Assembly: GCA_958295515.1 (NCBI GenBank)
Contig: CATQGW010000004.1
Coordinates: 124,001-188,000 of the forward strand
Source of the DNA: an uncultured Dehalococcoidia bacterium
GTDB lineage: Bacteria > Chloroflexota > Dehalococcoidia > Bin125
Reading direction: 5' to 3'
DNA: 64,000 bases
A program made the translations under genes and the position numbers. Numbering within the stretch: the first letter of the stretch is position 1; each line of letters opens with the position of its first letter. This document shows, piece after piece, positions 8,216-17,583 of the stretch. The notes under the pieces are model-generated. The model saw only the letters and a list, made by a program, of their open reading frames with translations. It was not told the DNA's origin and made no database searches.

Positions 8216-9798
8216 TCCGCGCCCCGGTCGGCGATGCGATTTCCGATCTCCGCCCAAGTGTTGTACATCTGGTCGGCCACCTCATCGTAGCCGCTGAGCA
8301 AGCCGCCTTCTTCGGGATTGACCTTCAGCTCGCGCACGACCGAACCTCGGCGCCGCGCGTTCTGCTCGAAGAGCCAAATCCCGACATCGTCGTCCGACAA
8401 GGCTGCGTCGCTGCCTCTGAGTCCTCGGCGTTCCTCTTCGGAGAGCTTGGCAAGCCGCACCAGGTTGGCGATCTGGTCGAGCACCCATTCGCTGTGCGTC
8501 GTGATGATCACGCGAATGCCGGCGTGAACGAGCCGTACCAGGTGCAACGCGAACTCCGCCTGCATCGCCGGATGGAGGTGCGACTCCGGCTCTTCGATGA
8601 TCAACGTATCGCCGCGCTTCACATGGTGGCGCAGATACAGCACCACCGGTGCGAGCTCCGACACCATCGACGAACTCGTCATGATCGGGAATTCACGGTC
8701 CAGTCCGGTTGGGCGATAGACGAACGTCGGGTAATTCGCCTCGGTACGCTCCACAGCCACACCGCCGCCGAGTACATCTTGTTCCAGGGCGGATGCCAGA
8801 GCATCGCCGTCATCCACGGTTGGATGTTTCTCGTCCCCGATCTCGATCAACTCCCGCAGGAAGTCCCCCATCACGCCCGACAGCGTAGGCACATTCGGCG
8901 CGTCTACGATGCCGGCGCTCGACACGCGGTCAATCGCAGCTCCGATCACCGTACGATGAGCGTGCATCACCCCCGTCCGGTCTGCCGGCAGATAGTAGGC
9001 GAACCGACTGAGCGGCCCCGCAGAATTGGCCATCGCTAACTCGCCGAGCGATGGGATCACGTCGTCCGCCCAGCGTTTCACAGCCAGAGGTTCGCGTTCA
9101 GCGAATCTCTCCAGTAGCGGGATTGCACGAAACATCAAAGTGCGCGCCGCGGTCTGGGCACTGGTCGAGAGCTGAAGGTCCGCGCCCGAGGAAACAGAAG
9201 TTTTGAATTCGGACAGTTGCCTTCGACCACCGCGCATCGAGAACTCGTGCTCAATTGTATGCTCGGCTGATCCGCCGCTCGCCTGGCCACAGCCAACGAT
9301 GATCCGCGAACCACCCCTACTGCCGGCCCGCACCAGCTGCGCGACCTCAGACCCTACGCCGAAGCACCGAGCGAGTCTTGCTCGTAATGCACCGCCGAGA
9401 TCATCTCGATTACGCATCTCCTCACGCACGAGATCGGCAATATCGGGTGGCACCGGGGGCACGTCACTTACTGAACCCGGAACCGGTCTTTCGGGCAACT
9501 CATCAAGCCACTTCCGCAACCGATCAGCCGTCTCGACCGGGACATCGAGAGGCGCATGTGCTCGATCGCGACCGCGATGACCGTGATGGCGGAGAAACAA
9601 TTCCCGTGGCGGGTCCAAGTACTCTGCAAACAGTAAGTGCAGCGCGTAGATCAGAATCGCGAGGTAGGACTTGCCCGTGTTGCTCGGGCCCACGAAGACG
9701 GTGAGCGGGCGCAGCTCAATATCGGCCTCGACGATCGGGCCGAAGTTGGTCACTTTGAGGCCAAGTACGGGCTGATCGCCTGTGTCGCTCACGTTCAA
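8212..9798 (-). CDS. AAA/ABC-type ATPase of the OLD/AAA_15 kind
   Basis: The 528-residue protein has an N-terminal Walker A, G37-P-S-N-T-G-K-S44, preceded by N-F-G-P-I, the usual opening of SMC/OLD-like ATPases. The C-terminal Walker B reads D397-T-L-I-I-E-E-P-E-S-H-L-H-P with the double Glu typical of ABC ATPases, followed by T-H-S-E-W-V-L-D containing the switch His. No TOPRIM domain follows, so it is not a complete OLD nuclease. The next gene, overlapping by ATGA, supplies a possible nuclease. Such ATPases act as sensors in several anti-phage systems (for example AriA of PARIS, PtuA of Septu); function here is inferred. Confidence 0.85.
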   Translation of the reverse strand: MNVSDTGDQPVLGLKVTNFGPIVEADIELRPLTVFVGPSNTGKSYLAILIYALHLLFAEYLDPPRELFLRHHGHRGRDRAHAPLDVPVETADRLRKWLDELPERPVPGSVSDVPPVPPDIADLVREEMRNRDDLGGALRARLARCFGVGSEVAQLVRAGSRGGSRIIVGCGQASGGSAEHTIEHEFSMRGGRRQLSEFKTSVSSGADLQLSTSAQTAARTLMFRAIPLLERFAEREPLAVKRWADDVIPSLGELAMANSAGPLSRFAYYLPADRTGVMHAHRTVIGAAIDRVSSAGIVDAPNVPTLSGVMGDFLRELIEIGDEKHPTVDDGDALASALEQDVLGGGVAVERTEANYPTFVYRPTGLDREFPIMTSSSMVSELAPVVLYLRHHVKRGDTLIIEEPESHLHPAMQAEFALHLVRLVHAGIRVIITTHSEWVLDQIANLVRLAKLSEEERRGLRGSDAALSDDDVGIWLFEQNARRRGSVVRELKVNPEEGGLLSGYDEVADQMYNTWAEIGNRIADRGAE

Positions 9799-9873
9799 TC
9801 TCCGCTCCCGCAGACCATCCGCAACAGCACTAGCCTACCGCACGAGGGACGGCTTGCCCGATGCCGAAGCGCC

Positions 9874-12800
9874 CTACGCCCCAAGACCTCCCTCGCCGCC
9901 TAGCGGGGCGGTGCCGCGTTGCGGGTTGGGGGGTTTGCGCTCGTGCGGCGCGGGGGTTGGGAGCTCGGACGCGGTGAAGAGCTCCGACGCCAAAATCTCC
10001 TCCAGCAGCGCCTCCCCCGACGGCTGGAGCGCGATGGTGTGTTCGAGCACCCAGAGCAACTCCAGCAGCTCCTCGCCGAACTCCCAGTGCTTGGGACGGA
10101 TGTCGTCCAGCGGCGACGACTGCTTCCCGCTCGGCTCCAGCTTGCGGTAGCCCAGCCACGACTGGACGACTTGCAGGCCGGAGACGGCGTAGCTCCACAC
10201 CTCCGGCGCGACCGGCGCGAACTGCCCCTTGCCGACATGGAGCGTGCGGGTCTGCTCGTCGTAGCCGAAATCGTCGGGGTAGTCGTCGTGCGGCACGGCG
10301 ACGGTGCAGCGCGCCTCGCCCGGCGGGACGGCGCCGTCGCCTTCGGGCGTCCCGAAGCGCTCACCGTAGGTGTGGAGGTAGAGCAGCCGCGCCCCGTGCG
10401 CGGCTGCGCGGCGGAAGAGCTCGCCGTCCCTGGTGATCGGCAACCGCGGCGGCGGCAGCTCAAGCTGGTTCCAAAACCGTTCGACGTAGGCCGGCTGCGC
10501 AAGCACGGTGTAGGCATAGGCGAAGAGATCAGGAGCCGACGCGGCGAAGCCGTGTTCGGCTTCAAGCACAGACACGAGCCCACTCGTTACGTTCGGCTCC
10601 GTCGCCGCCGCGTCGCGCCAAAGCGGGATGACATGTTTAGCGCCAAAGGAGCCGCGGAAGTGATCAAGATCAGGGATGGCCGCGCATGCGACTGCTGACG
10701 GTCCATGCCCAAGCGCCTTCGTGAGCATCGATGTGATGAAGGTTTGCTGCGGTCCGTAAGTACGCCAGAGGTCCGGGCGCATGAAGTCGCCAACGCGCGA
10801 ATCTGCGATGACCCATTGGTAGTCAAGTGATCGATAGGAGTAACGCACGATCTGCGGCACGGCCACTTCCGACTCCAACGAGGCGATTGGCTCAGCGCGG
10901 CTCGCGCCGAGGAGCGGAGGATACTGTCGATCGACTTTTCGATCACGCGTCTCGCGGAACGCAGCGCCTCGATGCGTTCCGTGTCGGTCAAGGAGCTCGC
11001 GCCATCGCTCGACAAGTAGCTCGTGCGACTCGCCAATTGGCCACTTGCGTTTCAGCTGCGCGCCTGAGTGCTGCCAGGGAAACACATCGATGACCTGCGG
11101 CCATTCGCTGTACGCGCCGGCGATCGGGATGTGGAACGGATCGGTCCAGCCCGACGAGCATTCCTGCCATTCGATGCTGGCGAACGAGTCGATCTGATCG
11201 AGGAACGCGAGCTTCTCGCGTTCGGAGCCTGTCGCGCGAGCGAGCCAAACTCTCGCAAGCGTCGTCTTCGACTGTTCGCTTGATCGGACGCCGATCGCGA
11301 TCGCGACGGGCGTCTGAATTGCGAACACGTTGTCCGTCTTCCGCGCGCCGAGGTTGTCGCCCTCAAGATCGATGATCCAAAGCTCATCGAACACTTCGCG
11401 CATCACCTTGCGCATGCCGATGAAGCCCGGACCGTACAGATACGACGATGCAGTGATGAAGCTGACAATCCCACCGCTCTGAGCTGCGCCGAAGACTTTC
11501 CAAAGCGCCCAACGCCAGAAGTAGACGTAGTCGTTGTAGATATTCTTGAGGTGGACGCCCTGTCCGGCCTGCCTCACAGGCTCGCGGAAATCCTCGATGA
11601 TCGGCTTGGTATCGTCGTCCTCTTTGTCGTCGCCGTAGCGCACCCAGCCGCCCTTGCGCTTCTCCGTGTCGTCGCCCTGATCAATCTGCTGGCGGTCGTA
11701 GGGCGGGTTGCCGAGGCAGACGAGGATCGGCGTTTCGCCTTTGACCTGCTGCGCGCGTTCCCACTCGCGCGGAATGCTGGGCAGCAGCGACTGGAGCAGC
11801 GGCGGCGTATCGCCCTCCTGATGCGGCGAGGCGAGCGTGTCGGTCAGGTAGACGCGCGGCGGCTCCTCCGCAACGCCTGCGTCGCGCAGGCGTTGCGCAA
11901 TCCGCAGATGCGCCACCGCGTAGGGGCCGACGAGCAGTTCAAAGGCGTAGAGCCGCCTGGCCAGGCTGCGCAGCCGCGCCTCGACGAGGCCGGGTCCGCT
12001 GCGCTCGCGCACGGCTTGCTCGGCGTGGTCGAGCACCGCCAACGGGTACGCGCCCGAGCCCACCGCGGGGTCGAGCACCGTGACGCCGTCATCGGCGAAG
12101 CCGCGCGGCTTGCCGAAGCGCGTGCGCAGCAGCTCCGCCGCCAGCCGCACCTGGCAGCGCACCACCTCGACCGGCGTGAAATAGACCCCGCGGCTCTTGC
12201 GCAACCTCGGGTCGTAGGCGGCCAGAAACTGCTCGTAGAAGTAGAGCCAGGGATCCTGCGCGTCGGCGCGGCTGAGCGCCTCAAGATCGACCGCGGCGAT
12301 CGCGCGTTCGATCAACTCGATCGGAATCTGGAGTTCGGCGCGGGCAGCGGGCGAGTCGAGCAGTTGGAGCGCGTCGGCCAACAGCGCGTGCTGCTGCTGG
12401 AGCTGCGTCGCCGCGACAGCGGGTTGCAGGCTGTCCGCGCCCTCGAAATGAGCGAGCAGCAGCGCGTAGGTCAGCGTCTGCGCGTAGGCGTCCGCGAACT
12501 GCGCGTCGTCCGCTTCGGGGAACAGAATGTCACGCCACTGCGCGGCGAGCGAGCGCAGCGGCGAATCGGTCTCGCCCACCGCCCGCTCCACCTCGCCGCG
12601 CAGCATGCGCGCGTAGGGCGCGATGAACTCCGCCAGTTCGCCCGGATTCTTCGGCGTGATCGGCTGCCAGGCGAGAAAGTCCGCCAGCAGCTGCCGGAAC
12701 TGCGGCAGGCGATCGGCATCAAGCCCGCCCGCCCCGCCGGCGGCGATGTCGTCGGTGATCCGAACCTGCGCCTTCTGCTTGCCCGAGCGGTAGAGGCTCC

Positions 12801-13167
12801 ATTCTTCGCCGTCGGTGTAGATCAGGTTGGGCAGCGCGCGAAAGCGCTGCCACTGGTCGGCGTTGGCGCTGCCGGAGGCGAATTTGTCAGGCCGCGCGCC
12901 GACACCGGGCGCTTTCAACTCCACGTATCCGCTCAGCAGCCCGCCGACGGTGATCCCGAGGTCCGGCCGCCCAATGTCCTCAACCCGCACTTCGGGGCGG
13001 TAGTTCACGTCGAGGTTGGTCAGCTCGCCGATGCGCCGCAGCAGCTCCCCAACCGCCGCCTTCAGCGGGTCCTCCGCCTGCCCGCCGACACGCAGCGCGA
13101 ACTTGCCCGCAAGCTCATCGGCAAATCCAGCCACCGCACCCGCAAAGTCGTCCGCGCCATTCACCAT
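9874..13167 (-). CDS. Fused restriction nuclease and N6-adenine methylase (type ISP/IIG-like)
   Basis: The 1097-residue protein carries three parts. An N-terminal nuclease domain has P68-D69 followed by E83-L-K85. A methylase core has motif I D366-P-A-V-G-S-G372 and motif IV N487-P-P-Y490, typical of gamma-class N6-adenine methylases. A C-terminal region of about 450 residues resembles the specificity domain of type ISP enzymes. Unlike classical type ISP proteins (for example LlaBIII) no helicase motor is present, so it may cut more like a type IIG enzyme. It lies 75 bases upstream of the ATPase gene on the same strand. Cutting and methylation of one target site by one chain is the likely role. 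Confidence 0.88.
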   Translation of the reverse strand: MVNGADDFAGAVAGFADELAGKFALRVGGQAEDPLKAAVGELLRRIGELTNLDVNYRPEVRVEDIGRPDLGITVGGLLSGYVELKAPGVGARPDKFASGSANADQWQRFRALPNLIYTDGEEWSLYRSGKQKAQVRITDDIAAGGAGGLDADRLPQFRQLLADFLAWQPITPKNPGELAEFIAPYARMLRGEVERAVGETDSPLRSLAAQWRDILFPEADDAQFADAYAQTLTYALLLAHFEGADSLQPAVAATQLQQQHALLADALQLLDSPAARAELQIPIELIERAIAAVDLEALSRADAQDPWLYFYEQFLAAYDPRLRKSRGVYFTPVEVVRCQVRLAAELLRTRFGKPRGFADDGVTVLDPAVGSGAYPLAVLDHAEQAVRERSGPGLVEARLRSLARRLYAFELLVGPYAVAHLRIAQRLRDAGVAEEPPRVYLTDTLASPHQEGDTPPLLQSLLPSIPREWERAQQVKGETPILVCLGNPPYDRQQIDQGDDTEKRKGGWVRYGDDKEDDDTKPIIEDFREPVRQAGQGVHLKNIYNDYVYFWRWALWKVFGAAQSGGIVSFITASSYLYGPGFIGMRKVMREVFDELWIIDLEGDNLGARKTDNVFAIQTPVAIAIGVRSSEQSKTTLARVWLARATGSEREKLAFLDQIDSFASIEWQECSSGWTDPFHIPIAGAYSEWPQVIDVFPWQHSGAQLKRKWPIGESHELLVERWRELLDRHGTHRGAAFRETRDRKVDRQYPPLLGASRAEPIASLESEVAVPQIVRYSYRSLDYQWVIADSRVGDFMRPDLWRTYGPQQTFITSMLTKALGHGPSAVACAAIPDLDHFRGSFGAKHVIPLWRDAAATEPNVTSGLVSVLEAEHGFAASAPDLFAYAYTVLAQPAYVERFWNQLELPPPRLPITRDGELFRRAAAHGARLLYLHTYGERFGTPEGDGAVPPGEARCTVAVPHDDYPDDFGYDEQTRTLHVGKGQFAPVAPEVWSYAVSGLQVVQSWLGYRKLEPSGKQSSPLDDIRPKHWEFGEELLELLWVLEHTIALQPSGEALLEEILASELFTASELPTPAPHERKPPNPQRGTAPLGGEGGLGA

Positions 13168-13226
13168 TGGCGCAATGTAAGCCCACCGCTCCCCTCACAC
13201 CCGCGCCCATCGGCCTCCGGCGGGGC

Positions 13227-13499
13227 TCAGCTCGTGCTGATGCGATCTGCGGTGTCAATCATCGAGCCCAACCCGTTCGCCACGAGCACGGCGCGGAGCG
13301 TGTGACGCTGCGGCAGCCCGGCAAGGCGGATGCCGCCCGCGGTCTGTAGGAACTCAACGCCAATCACCCCGCCGTCCCGGTCGTAGTCGACCATCCGGAA
13401 GTCGCCGAACTCGCGTGTCGTGTCAACCGCGACATCGTTCAGATGCACGTAGAGCGATCCCGTCGCCGTGTCGACCTGCACATGACCATCGGCGCTCAT
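13227..13499 (-). CDS. DUF2283 family protein
   Basis: This 90-residue protein shows the DUF2283 pattern: an early strand S-L-Y-V-H-L, then a V-D-Y-D-R-D-G-G-V-I-G-V-E-F-L segment. The family is small, mostly beta, often sits beside toxin-antitoxin or defence genes, and has no proven function. The ATG at 13499 is preferred over a TTG four codons upstream. The gene follows the restriction cluster in the same direction of transcription but is separated from it. Confidence 0.8.
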   Translation of the reverse strand: MSADGHVQVDTATGSLYVHLNDVAVDTTREFGDFRMVDYDRDGGVIGVEFLQTAGGIRLAGLPQRHTLRAVLVANGLGSMIDTADRISTS

Positions 13500-13501
13500 G
13501 G

Positions 13502-13653
13502 GGTCACTCAATCACACCCGCACCCACCGCTCCACCATACCCAGCGCCCACCACTCCGTCATACCCGCGCTTGCCGCGGGTATCTCGCCGTGACCAGCAC
13601 AGACGTCGGTACAGCACACGGCGAGATTGCCGCGACGGAGCGCGGCAATGACG
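13502..13653. repeat. Palindromic element with a left-side ladder
   Basis: The core (13558-13653) starts CGTCATACCCGCG and ends GCGGCAATGACG. It holds two hairpins: ATACCCGCG/CGCGGGTAT around CTTGC (13561-13583) and ATTGCCGCG/CGCGGCAAT further right. The halves are imperfect inverted copies of one another. To the left, degenerate copies of its TCATACCC edge occur near 13512 and 13535, 23-24 bases apart. It belongs to the family seen at 40339. It lies between genes and no coding sequence is seen. Confidence 0.7.
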
Positions 13654-13729
13654 AAAGCGGCAAGCACGGGTATCCCGCCGAGCCGAACACAAACGCAGGA
13701 GCAGCGCCGCGCGATAGGATGAACGCACG

Positions 13730-14773
13730 ATGCAGGCGTTGATCTTTGAACAGGCAGGGCAGATTCGCGTGGGCGAGGTCGCCGACCGCGCCCCGGGACC
13801 TGGCGAGGCCGTGCTCGAAATGCGCGCCGCCAGCGTTTGCGCCTCCGACCTGCGCGTCTATCGCGGCGAAAAATACGCCGCCCCCGGCGTCGTGCCCGGA
13901 CACGAAATGGCTGGCGTCATCGTCGCCGTCGGAGAGGGCGTCGAGACCGTCCAGCCCGGCAGCAGCGCCGCTGTCTACCCGATCATCTCCTGCGGCGGCT
14001 GCGCCTTCTGCCGGCGCGGCCTGCGCAACCGCTGTAGCAGCCGCCAGACTCTCGGCTACGACCGCAACGGCGGCCTCGCCGAGCGGGTGCTGCTGCCGGC
14101 GGCGCTGGTCGCGCAGGGACACGCCGTGCCCCTCGCGCGCGGCGCCGGCTTCGAGCGCGCCGCGCTCACCGAACCCACCGCCTGCGTGCTCAACTCGCTC
14201 GAGTCCTGCCGCTTCCGCGCCGGCGCAAGCGTCGCAATCCTGGGCGCCGGACCCATGGGACTGCTGCACATCGTGCTGGCGCGCGCGCTCGGCGCGGGCG
14301 CGATCGTCGTCGCCGAACCCGTCGAGTCGCGCCGCGCTGCCGCCGAAGCGGTCGGCGCGGATGCAGTGGTGGACGGCGATCCCGACACCCTGCGCGGCGC
14401 AGTCGCGGAAGCCACCGGCGGCGAGGGCGCGGATGTCGTGATCGTTTCGGTCGGGCTCAACGGTTTGACCGAAACCGCGCTGAGCGTCGCCGGACGCCAG
14501 AGCTCCGTCAATCTCTTCGCCGGCTTCCCCCCCGAGTCCTCAGCGACGATCGACGTGAACGCGCTGCACTACGCGGAGGTCTCGCTGACCGGTACGCAGA
14601 ACGCCACGCCCGACCAGTTCCGCCGCACCGCCGCGCTGCTGCCCAGCCTTAACGGGCTGGAGCAAATCGTCTCCCACCGCTTCGCCCTCAGCGAAGCGAC
14701 CCAGGCCTACGAATCGCGCCGCGACCCCGCGGTACTCAAGACGCTCGTGCTGCCGGACGACCAACTCGGATGA
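13730..14773 (+). CDS. Zinc-dependent medium-chain alcohol dehydrogenase
   Basis: The 347-residue protein is an MDR-family oxidoreductase of the threonine/sorbitol dehydrogenase type. The catalytic zinc site is suggested by the Cys in S-V-C-A-S-D and by G-H-E-M-A-G. The structural zinc lobe has four Cys in C-G-G-C-A-F-C-x7-C (about residues 94-110). The nucleotide-binding fold shows G-A-G-P-M-G near residue 172. The substrate cannot be read from sequence. Its stop overlaps the start of the next gene (ATGA), so the two are probably cotranscribed. Confidence 0.9.
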   Translation: MQALIFEQAGQIRVGEVADRAPGPGEAVLEMRAASVCASDLRVYRGEKYAAPGVVPGHEMAGVIVAVGEGVETVQPGSSAAVYPIISCGGCAFCRRGLRNRCSSRQTLGYDRNGGLAERVLLPAALVAQGHAVPLARGAGFERAALTEPTACVLNSLESCRFRAGASVAILGAGPMGLLHIVLARALGAGAIVVAEPVESRRAAAEAVGADAVVDGDPDTLRGAVAEATGGEGADVVIVSVGLNGLTETALSVAGRQSSVNLFAGFPPESSATIDVNALHYAEVSLTGTQNATPDQFRRTAALLPSLNGLEQIVSHRFALSEATQAYESRRDPAVLKTLVLPDDQLG

Positions 14774-15531
14774 CGACCCAAGAGCCGCAATACTCGCTGG
14801 GCATCGGCAGCGCGCTGCGCGAAGCGCGGATTCGGCGCGGGCGCTCAATCGGCCAGGCGCACCAGGCCACGCGGATCGCGCGCGACTACCTCGAAGCGCT
14901 GGAGGCGGAGAACTGGGCCGCGCTGCCCGCCGCTCCGTTCGCGCGCGGCTTCCTCTCCTCCTATGCCGAATATCTGGGGCTGGACGCCGCGCCGCTGCTG
15001 GAACGCTTCCCGCTCGCCGCCACCGCGCCCGGCCAGGGGCTGGAAACACCGCCCACCGCGCCGCGCACCGACCAGCAGGCGCTCGCCCAGACCCCTAATG
15101 AGCGACTCGAGCGTCCCCGAGTCAGCCTCGGACCCTGGATCACCGCCGCCGTTGTGGTGCTGGTGGTGATCGCCGTCGTGGTCGGCGTGGTCACGCTGCG
15201 CGACCCCGTGATCGCTCCCGAAGAGCCGACCGCCACGCCCGGCATCAGCCGCAACGTGGACATCCGAGCCGAGGCCGAAGCGGTGATCAGCCGCACCGAA
15301 ATCAGCCGCGACCCGCTGCCTGATCTGCGTAGGTACACCGCCCGCGAAGCGATCAACTACGTGCAGAACACCGGCGCGCCCTTCGTCGTAATCACCGTGC
15401 ATGACGAGTCGGAGGCTGGATCTGTGATCGAGCAGGCACCCGCGCCAGGCTCGCAAATCGCCTCCGACGGCGCAGTCACGCTGGTGATTAGCCGCGGTCC
15501 GCGCACTCCGCCGCCCACGAGCGGCTCGTAG
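14770..15531 (+). CDS. RodZ-like HTH membrane protein with a PASTA domain
   Basis: The 253-residue protein has an N-terminal HTH_25 domain (about 10-75, with L-R-E-A-R-I-R-R-G-R-S-I and later F-A-R-G-F-L-S-S-Y-A), a single membrane helix at about 118-140, a linker, and one PASTA repeat at about 185-245 ending V-T-L-V-I-S-R-G. HTH_25 with one transmembrane helix is the RodZ plan, linking MreB-type cell-shape machinery to the wall. PASTA domains bind muropeptides or beta-lactams. A scaffold linking cytosol to cell wall is inferred. Confidence 0.85.
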   Translation: MTTQEPQYSLGIGSALREARIRRGRSIGQAHQATRIARDYLEALEAENWAALPAAPFARGFLSSYAEYLGLDAAPLLERFPLAATAPGQGLETPPTAPRTDQQALAQTPNERLERPRVSLGPWITAAVVVLVVIAVVVGVVTLRDPVIAPEEPTATPGISRNVDIRAEAEAVISRTEISRDPLPDLRRYTAREAINYVQNTGAPFVVITVHDESEAGSVIEQAPAPGSQIASDGAVTLVISRGPRTPPPTSGS

Positions 15532-15539
15532 GCCCAACA

Positions 15540-16850
15540 GTGCGCTATCACATCGTCACCCTCGGCTGCCCCAAGAACACCACCGACTCGGCGCGGATCG
15601 CGCGCTCGCTGGAGAGCGACGGCCACCACGCAACCGCCGATCGCCGCGAGGCCGACGTGGTGGTGCTCAACACCTGCGGATTCATCGACGATGCCAAAGC
15701 GGAGTCCGCGCAGGCCGCCCAGCAGCTGGCCGCCGAGCGCGAGCACGGCCAGCAGCTGCTCGTCACCGGCTGCTGGTCGCAGATCGAGCGCGAGCAAGTG
15801 CAGGCCACGGTCAACGTGGACGGCATCTTCGGCATCGAAGCCTGGGAGGAAATTCGCGCCACGCTGGGGACATCCGACGCGACGGCGGAACGCGATATCC
15901 CCGCAGGCGGCGTCGGACAGTCCGGCCAGCCCTCGGCCTACCTCAAAATCTCGGACGGCTGCGCCCGACCCTGCACATTCTGCAACATCCCGCAAATCAA
16001 AGGCCGCCAGTTTCGCAGCGCCTCGCCCGACGCGCTGATCGCGGAGGCGCGCGAACTCACCGACCGCGGCGCGCGCGAGTTGGTGCTGGTCGCCCAGGAC
16101 AGCACCGCCTACGCCGCCGAGTGGGGCGACCCCGACGGTCCGGCGCGCCTGCTCGAGCGGCTCGCCGCCGAAGTCCCCGCCGCGCGCTGGCTGCGCCTCA
16201 TGTACGCCTACCCCGGCTTCGTCACCCCCAGCCTGATCGAGGCGATGGCCTCGATCCCGCAAGTCTGCAACTACCTCGACATCCCTCTCCAGCACGCCAG
16301 CGTCGAGACCCTGCGGCGGATGAAGCGCCCGCACAACATGCGGATGGTGCGTGAGACATTGGAGCGCCTGCGGACAGCGATGCCCGATATCGCAATCCGC
16401 ACCACCTTCATCGTCGGCTTCCCCGGCGAGACCAAGACCGAGTTCAACGAGCTGCTCGATTTCTGCCGCGAAGCCCGCTTCGACCGCGCCGGAGCATTCA
16501 CCTACTCCCCCCAGCCCGGCACGCCGGCGGCGGAGCTGGGCGGGCAGCTGCCGGAGCGCGTCAAGCAGCGGCGCTATCGGCGGCTGATGAGCGTGCTGGA
16601 GCAGATCGCCGCCGAGCGCAGCGCCGAGCAGGTCGGCCGCGAACTAGAGATTCTGGTCGAGTCGGAACCAGGCCAAACGACCGACGACGGCGCGCCGGTC
16701 TTCGCCGGACGCAGCTACCGCGAGGCGCCCGAGGTCGACGGCCTGGTCTTCTGCGACGGCGTCGCCTCACCCGGCTCAATGCCCACAGTGCGCATCACCC
16801 AGGCGCTAGGCCACGATCTCTGGGCGTCGCCGCTCGCCGGCGAGGACTAG
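15540..16850 (+). CDS. rimO: Ribosomal protein S12 methylthiotransferase RimO
   Basis: RimO is a radical-SAM enzyme that adds a methylthio group to an Asp of ribosomal protein S12. The 436-residue protein shows the N-terminal UPF0004 domain with T-L-G-C-P-K-N, N-T-C-G-F-I and T-G-C (three cluster Cys). The radical-SAM cluster is C141-x3-C145-x2-C148, and a TRAM-like C-terminus follows. The P-K-N form and S-D-G-C context separate RimO from MiaB. The start is a GTG eight bases after the preceding stop. Confidence 0.95.
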   Translation: MRYHIVTLGCPKNTTDSARIARSLESDGHHATADRREADVVVLNTCGFIDDAKAESAQAAQQLAAEREHGQQLLVTGCWSQIEREQVQATVNVDGIFGIEAWEEIRATLGTSDATAERDIPAGGVGQSGQPSAYLKISDGCARPCTFCNIPQIKGRQFRSASPDALIAEARELTDRGARELVLVAQDSTAYAAEWGDPDGPARLLERLAAEVPAARWLRLMYAYPGFVTPSLIEAMASIPQVCNYLDIPLQHASVETLRRMKRPHNMRMVRETLERLRTAMPDIAIRTTFIVGFPGETKTEFNELLDFCREARFDRAGAFTYSPQPGTPAAELGGQLPERVKQRRYRRLMSVLEQIAAERSAEQVGRELEILVESEPGQTTDDGAPVFAGRSYREAPEVDGLVFCDGVASPGSMPTVRITQALGHDLWASPLAGED

Positions 16851-16878
16851 CATTGACGCCGCCAAAGGAGCGGCCCGC

Positions 16879-17280
16879 ATGGTCACCGAAGAGCGCCTGA
16901 CACGCGAAGAGCTGCGCGAGCTGGACCGACAGCAGCGCATCGCTCAAGCTGTCGCCGACGGCGATCCGCTATTGGCCGAATGGCTCAAAACCGTCGAATA
17001 CGACGACGAAGGAACACCCGAAGAGGATGCCGAAGACATCCGGATCGCACGCGAACGGATCGCACACGGCAGCTGTATCTCGCTGGAGGAGGTCTTTGCC
17101 GGAGATGCGGAGTTGCATCCCGAAGAGGGCGAACTCTATCGGCGGCTTGACGCGGAGTTCCCCGAATGGCCGCTGTTTCTCAGCCGGATCGCACCCGACT
17201 CGCCCGAGGGCATCGAATTCTTCGCGCGGCTGGAGCGGGAATTTCCTGAGGCCGTCAACTTTGTGCGAGGCGTCGAATAA
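16879..17280 (+). CDS. Probable antitoxin partner of a RelE-type toxin
   Basis: The 133-residue acidic protein ends its central part with H-G-S-C-I-S-L-E-E-V-F-A-G (about residues 63-75), which resembles the tail of many small antitoxins encoded before RelE/ParE toxins. A further acidic domain rich in Glu, Pro and Phe follows. The gene begins after a good ribosome binding site (AAAGGAG) and ends 26 bases before the toxin start. It is longer than usual antitoxins, so the extra C-terminal half is unexplained. The assignment rests mainly on context. Confidence 0.55.
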   Translation: MVTEERLTREELRELDRQQRIAQAVADGDPLLAEWLKTVEYDDEGTPEEDAEDIRIARERIAHGSCISLEEVFAGDAELHPEEGELYRRLDAEFPEWPLFLSRIAPDSPEGIEFFARLEREFPEAVNFVRGVE

Positions 17281-17306
17281 TCTCGCCGCAGCAGCCTCGG
17301 TACCGC

Positions 17307-17576
17307 GTGATCAAGACTGACGAGGCTGCGGATGAGTTCCGCACTCTCAGTCCGGAACGCCGGCGGAACGCCAAGCGCGCGCTCGTTCAACTGGGCTTTG
17401 GTCCGCTGAACCGCGATACGAAACCGCTTGAAGGGTTTGACAACCTCTGGCGTATGCGCGCCGGCAACATGCGCGTGCTCTTTCGCACCGAGCCGCGCCG
17501 AGTCATCCGCGTGGTCCGCATCCGCCTGCGTCCCACTGCCTACGACGACCTGGAGCGGCTACTGCCCGATCCGTAA
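17307..17576 (+). CDS. RelE/ParE-type toxin
   Basis: The 89-residue basic protein follows the RelE/ParE plan: an N-terminal helix pair with L-S-P-E-R-R-R-N-A-K-R-A-L, a G-F-D-N-L-W-R-M-R-A-G-N-M-R-V-L-F strand region, and a final V-V-R-I-R-L-R strand. Such proteins cut mRNA on the ribosome or block gyrase. The start is GTG; no other usual start lies between it and the preceding in-frame stop. It probably forms a toxin-antitoxin pair with the gene just before it. Confidence 0.85.
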   Translation: MIKTDEAADEFRTLSPERRRNAKRALVQLGFGPLNRDTKPLEGFDNLWRMRAGNMRVLFRTEPRRVIRVVRIRLRPTAYDDLERLLPDP

Positions 17577-17583
17577 CTCCGGT

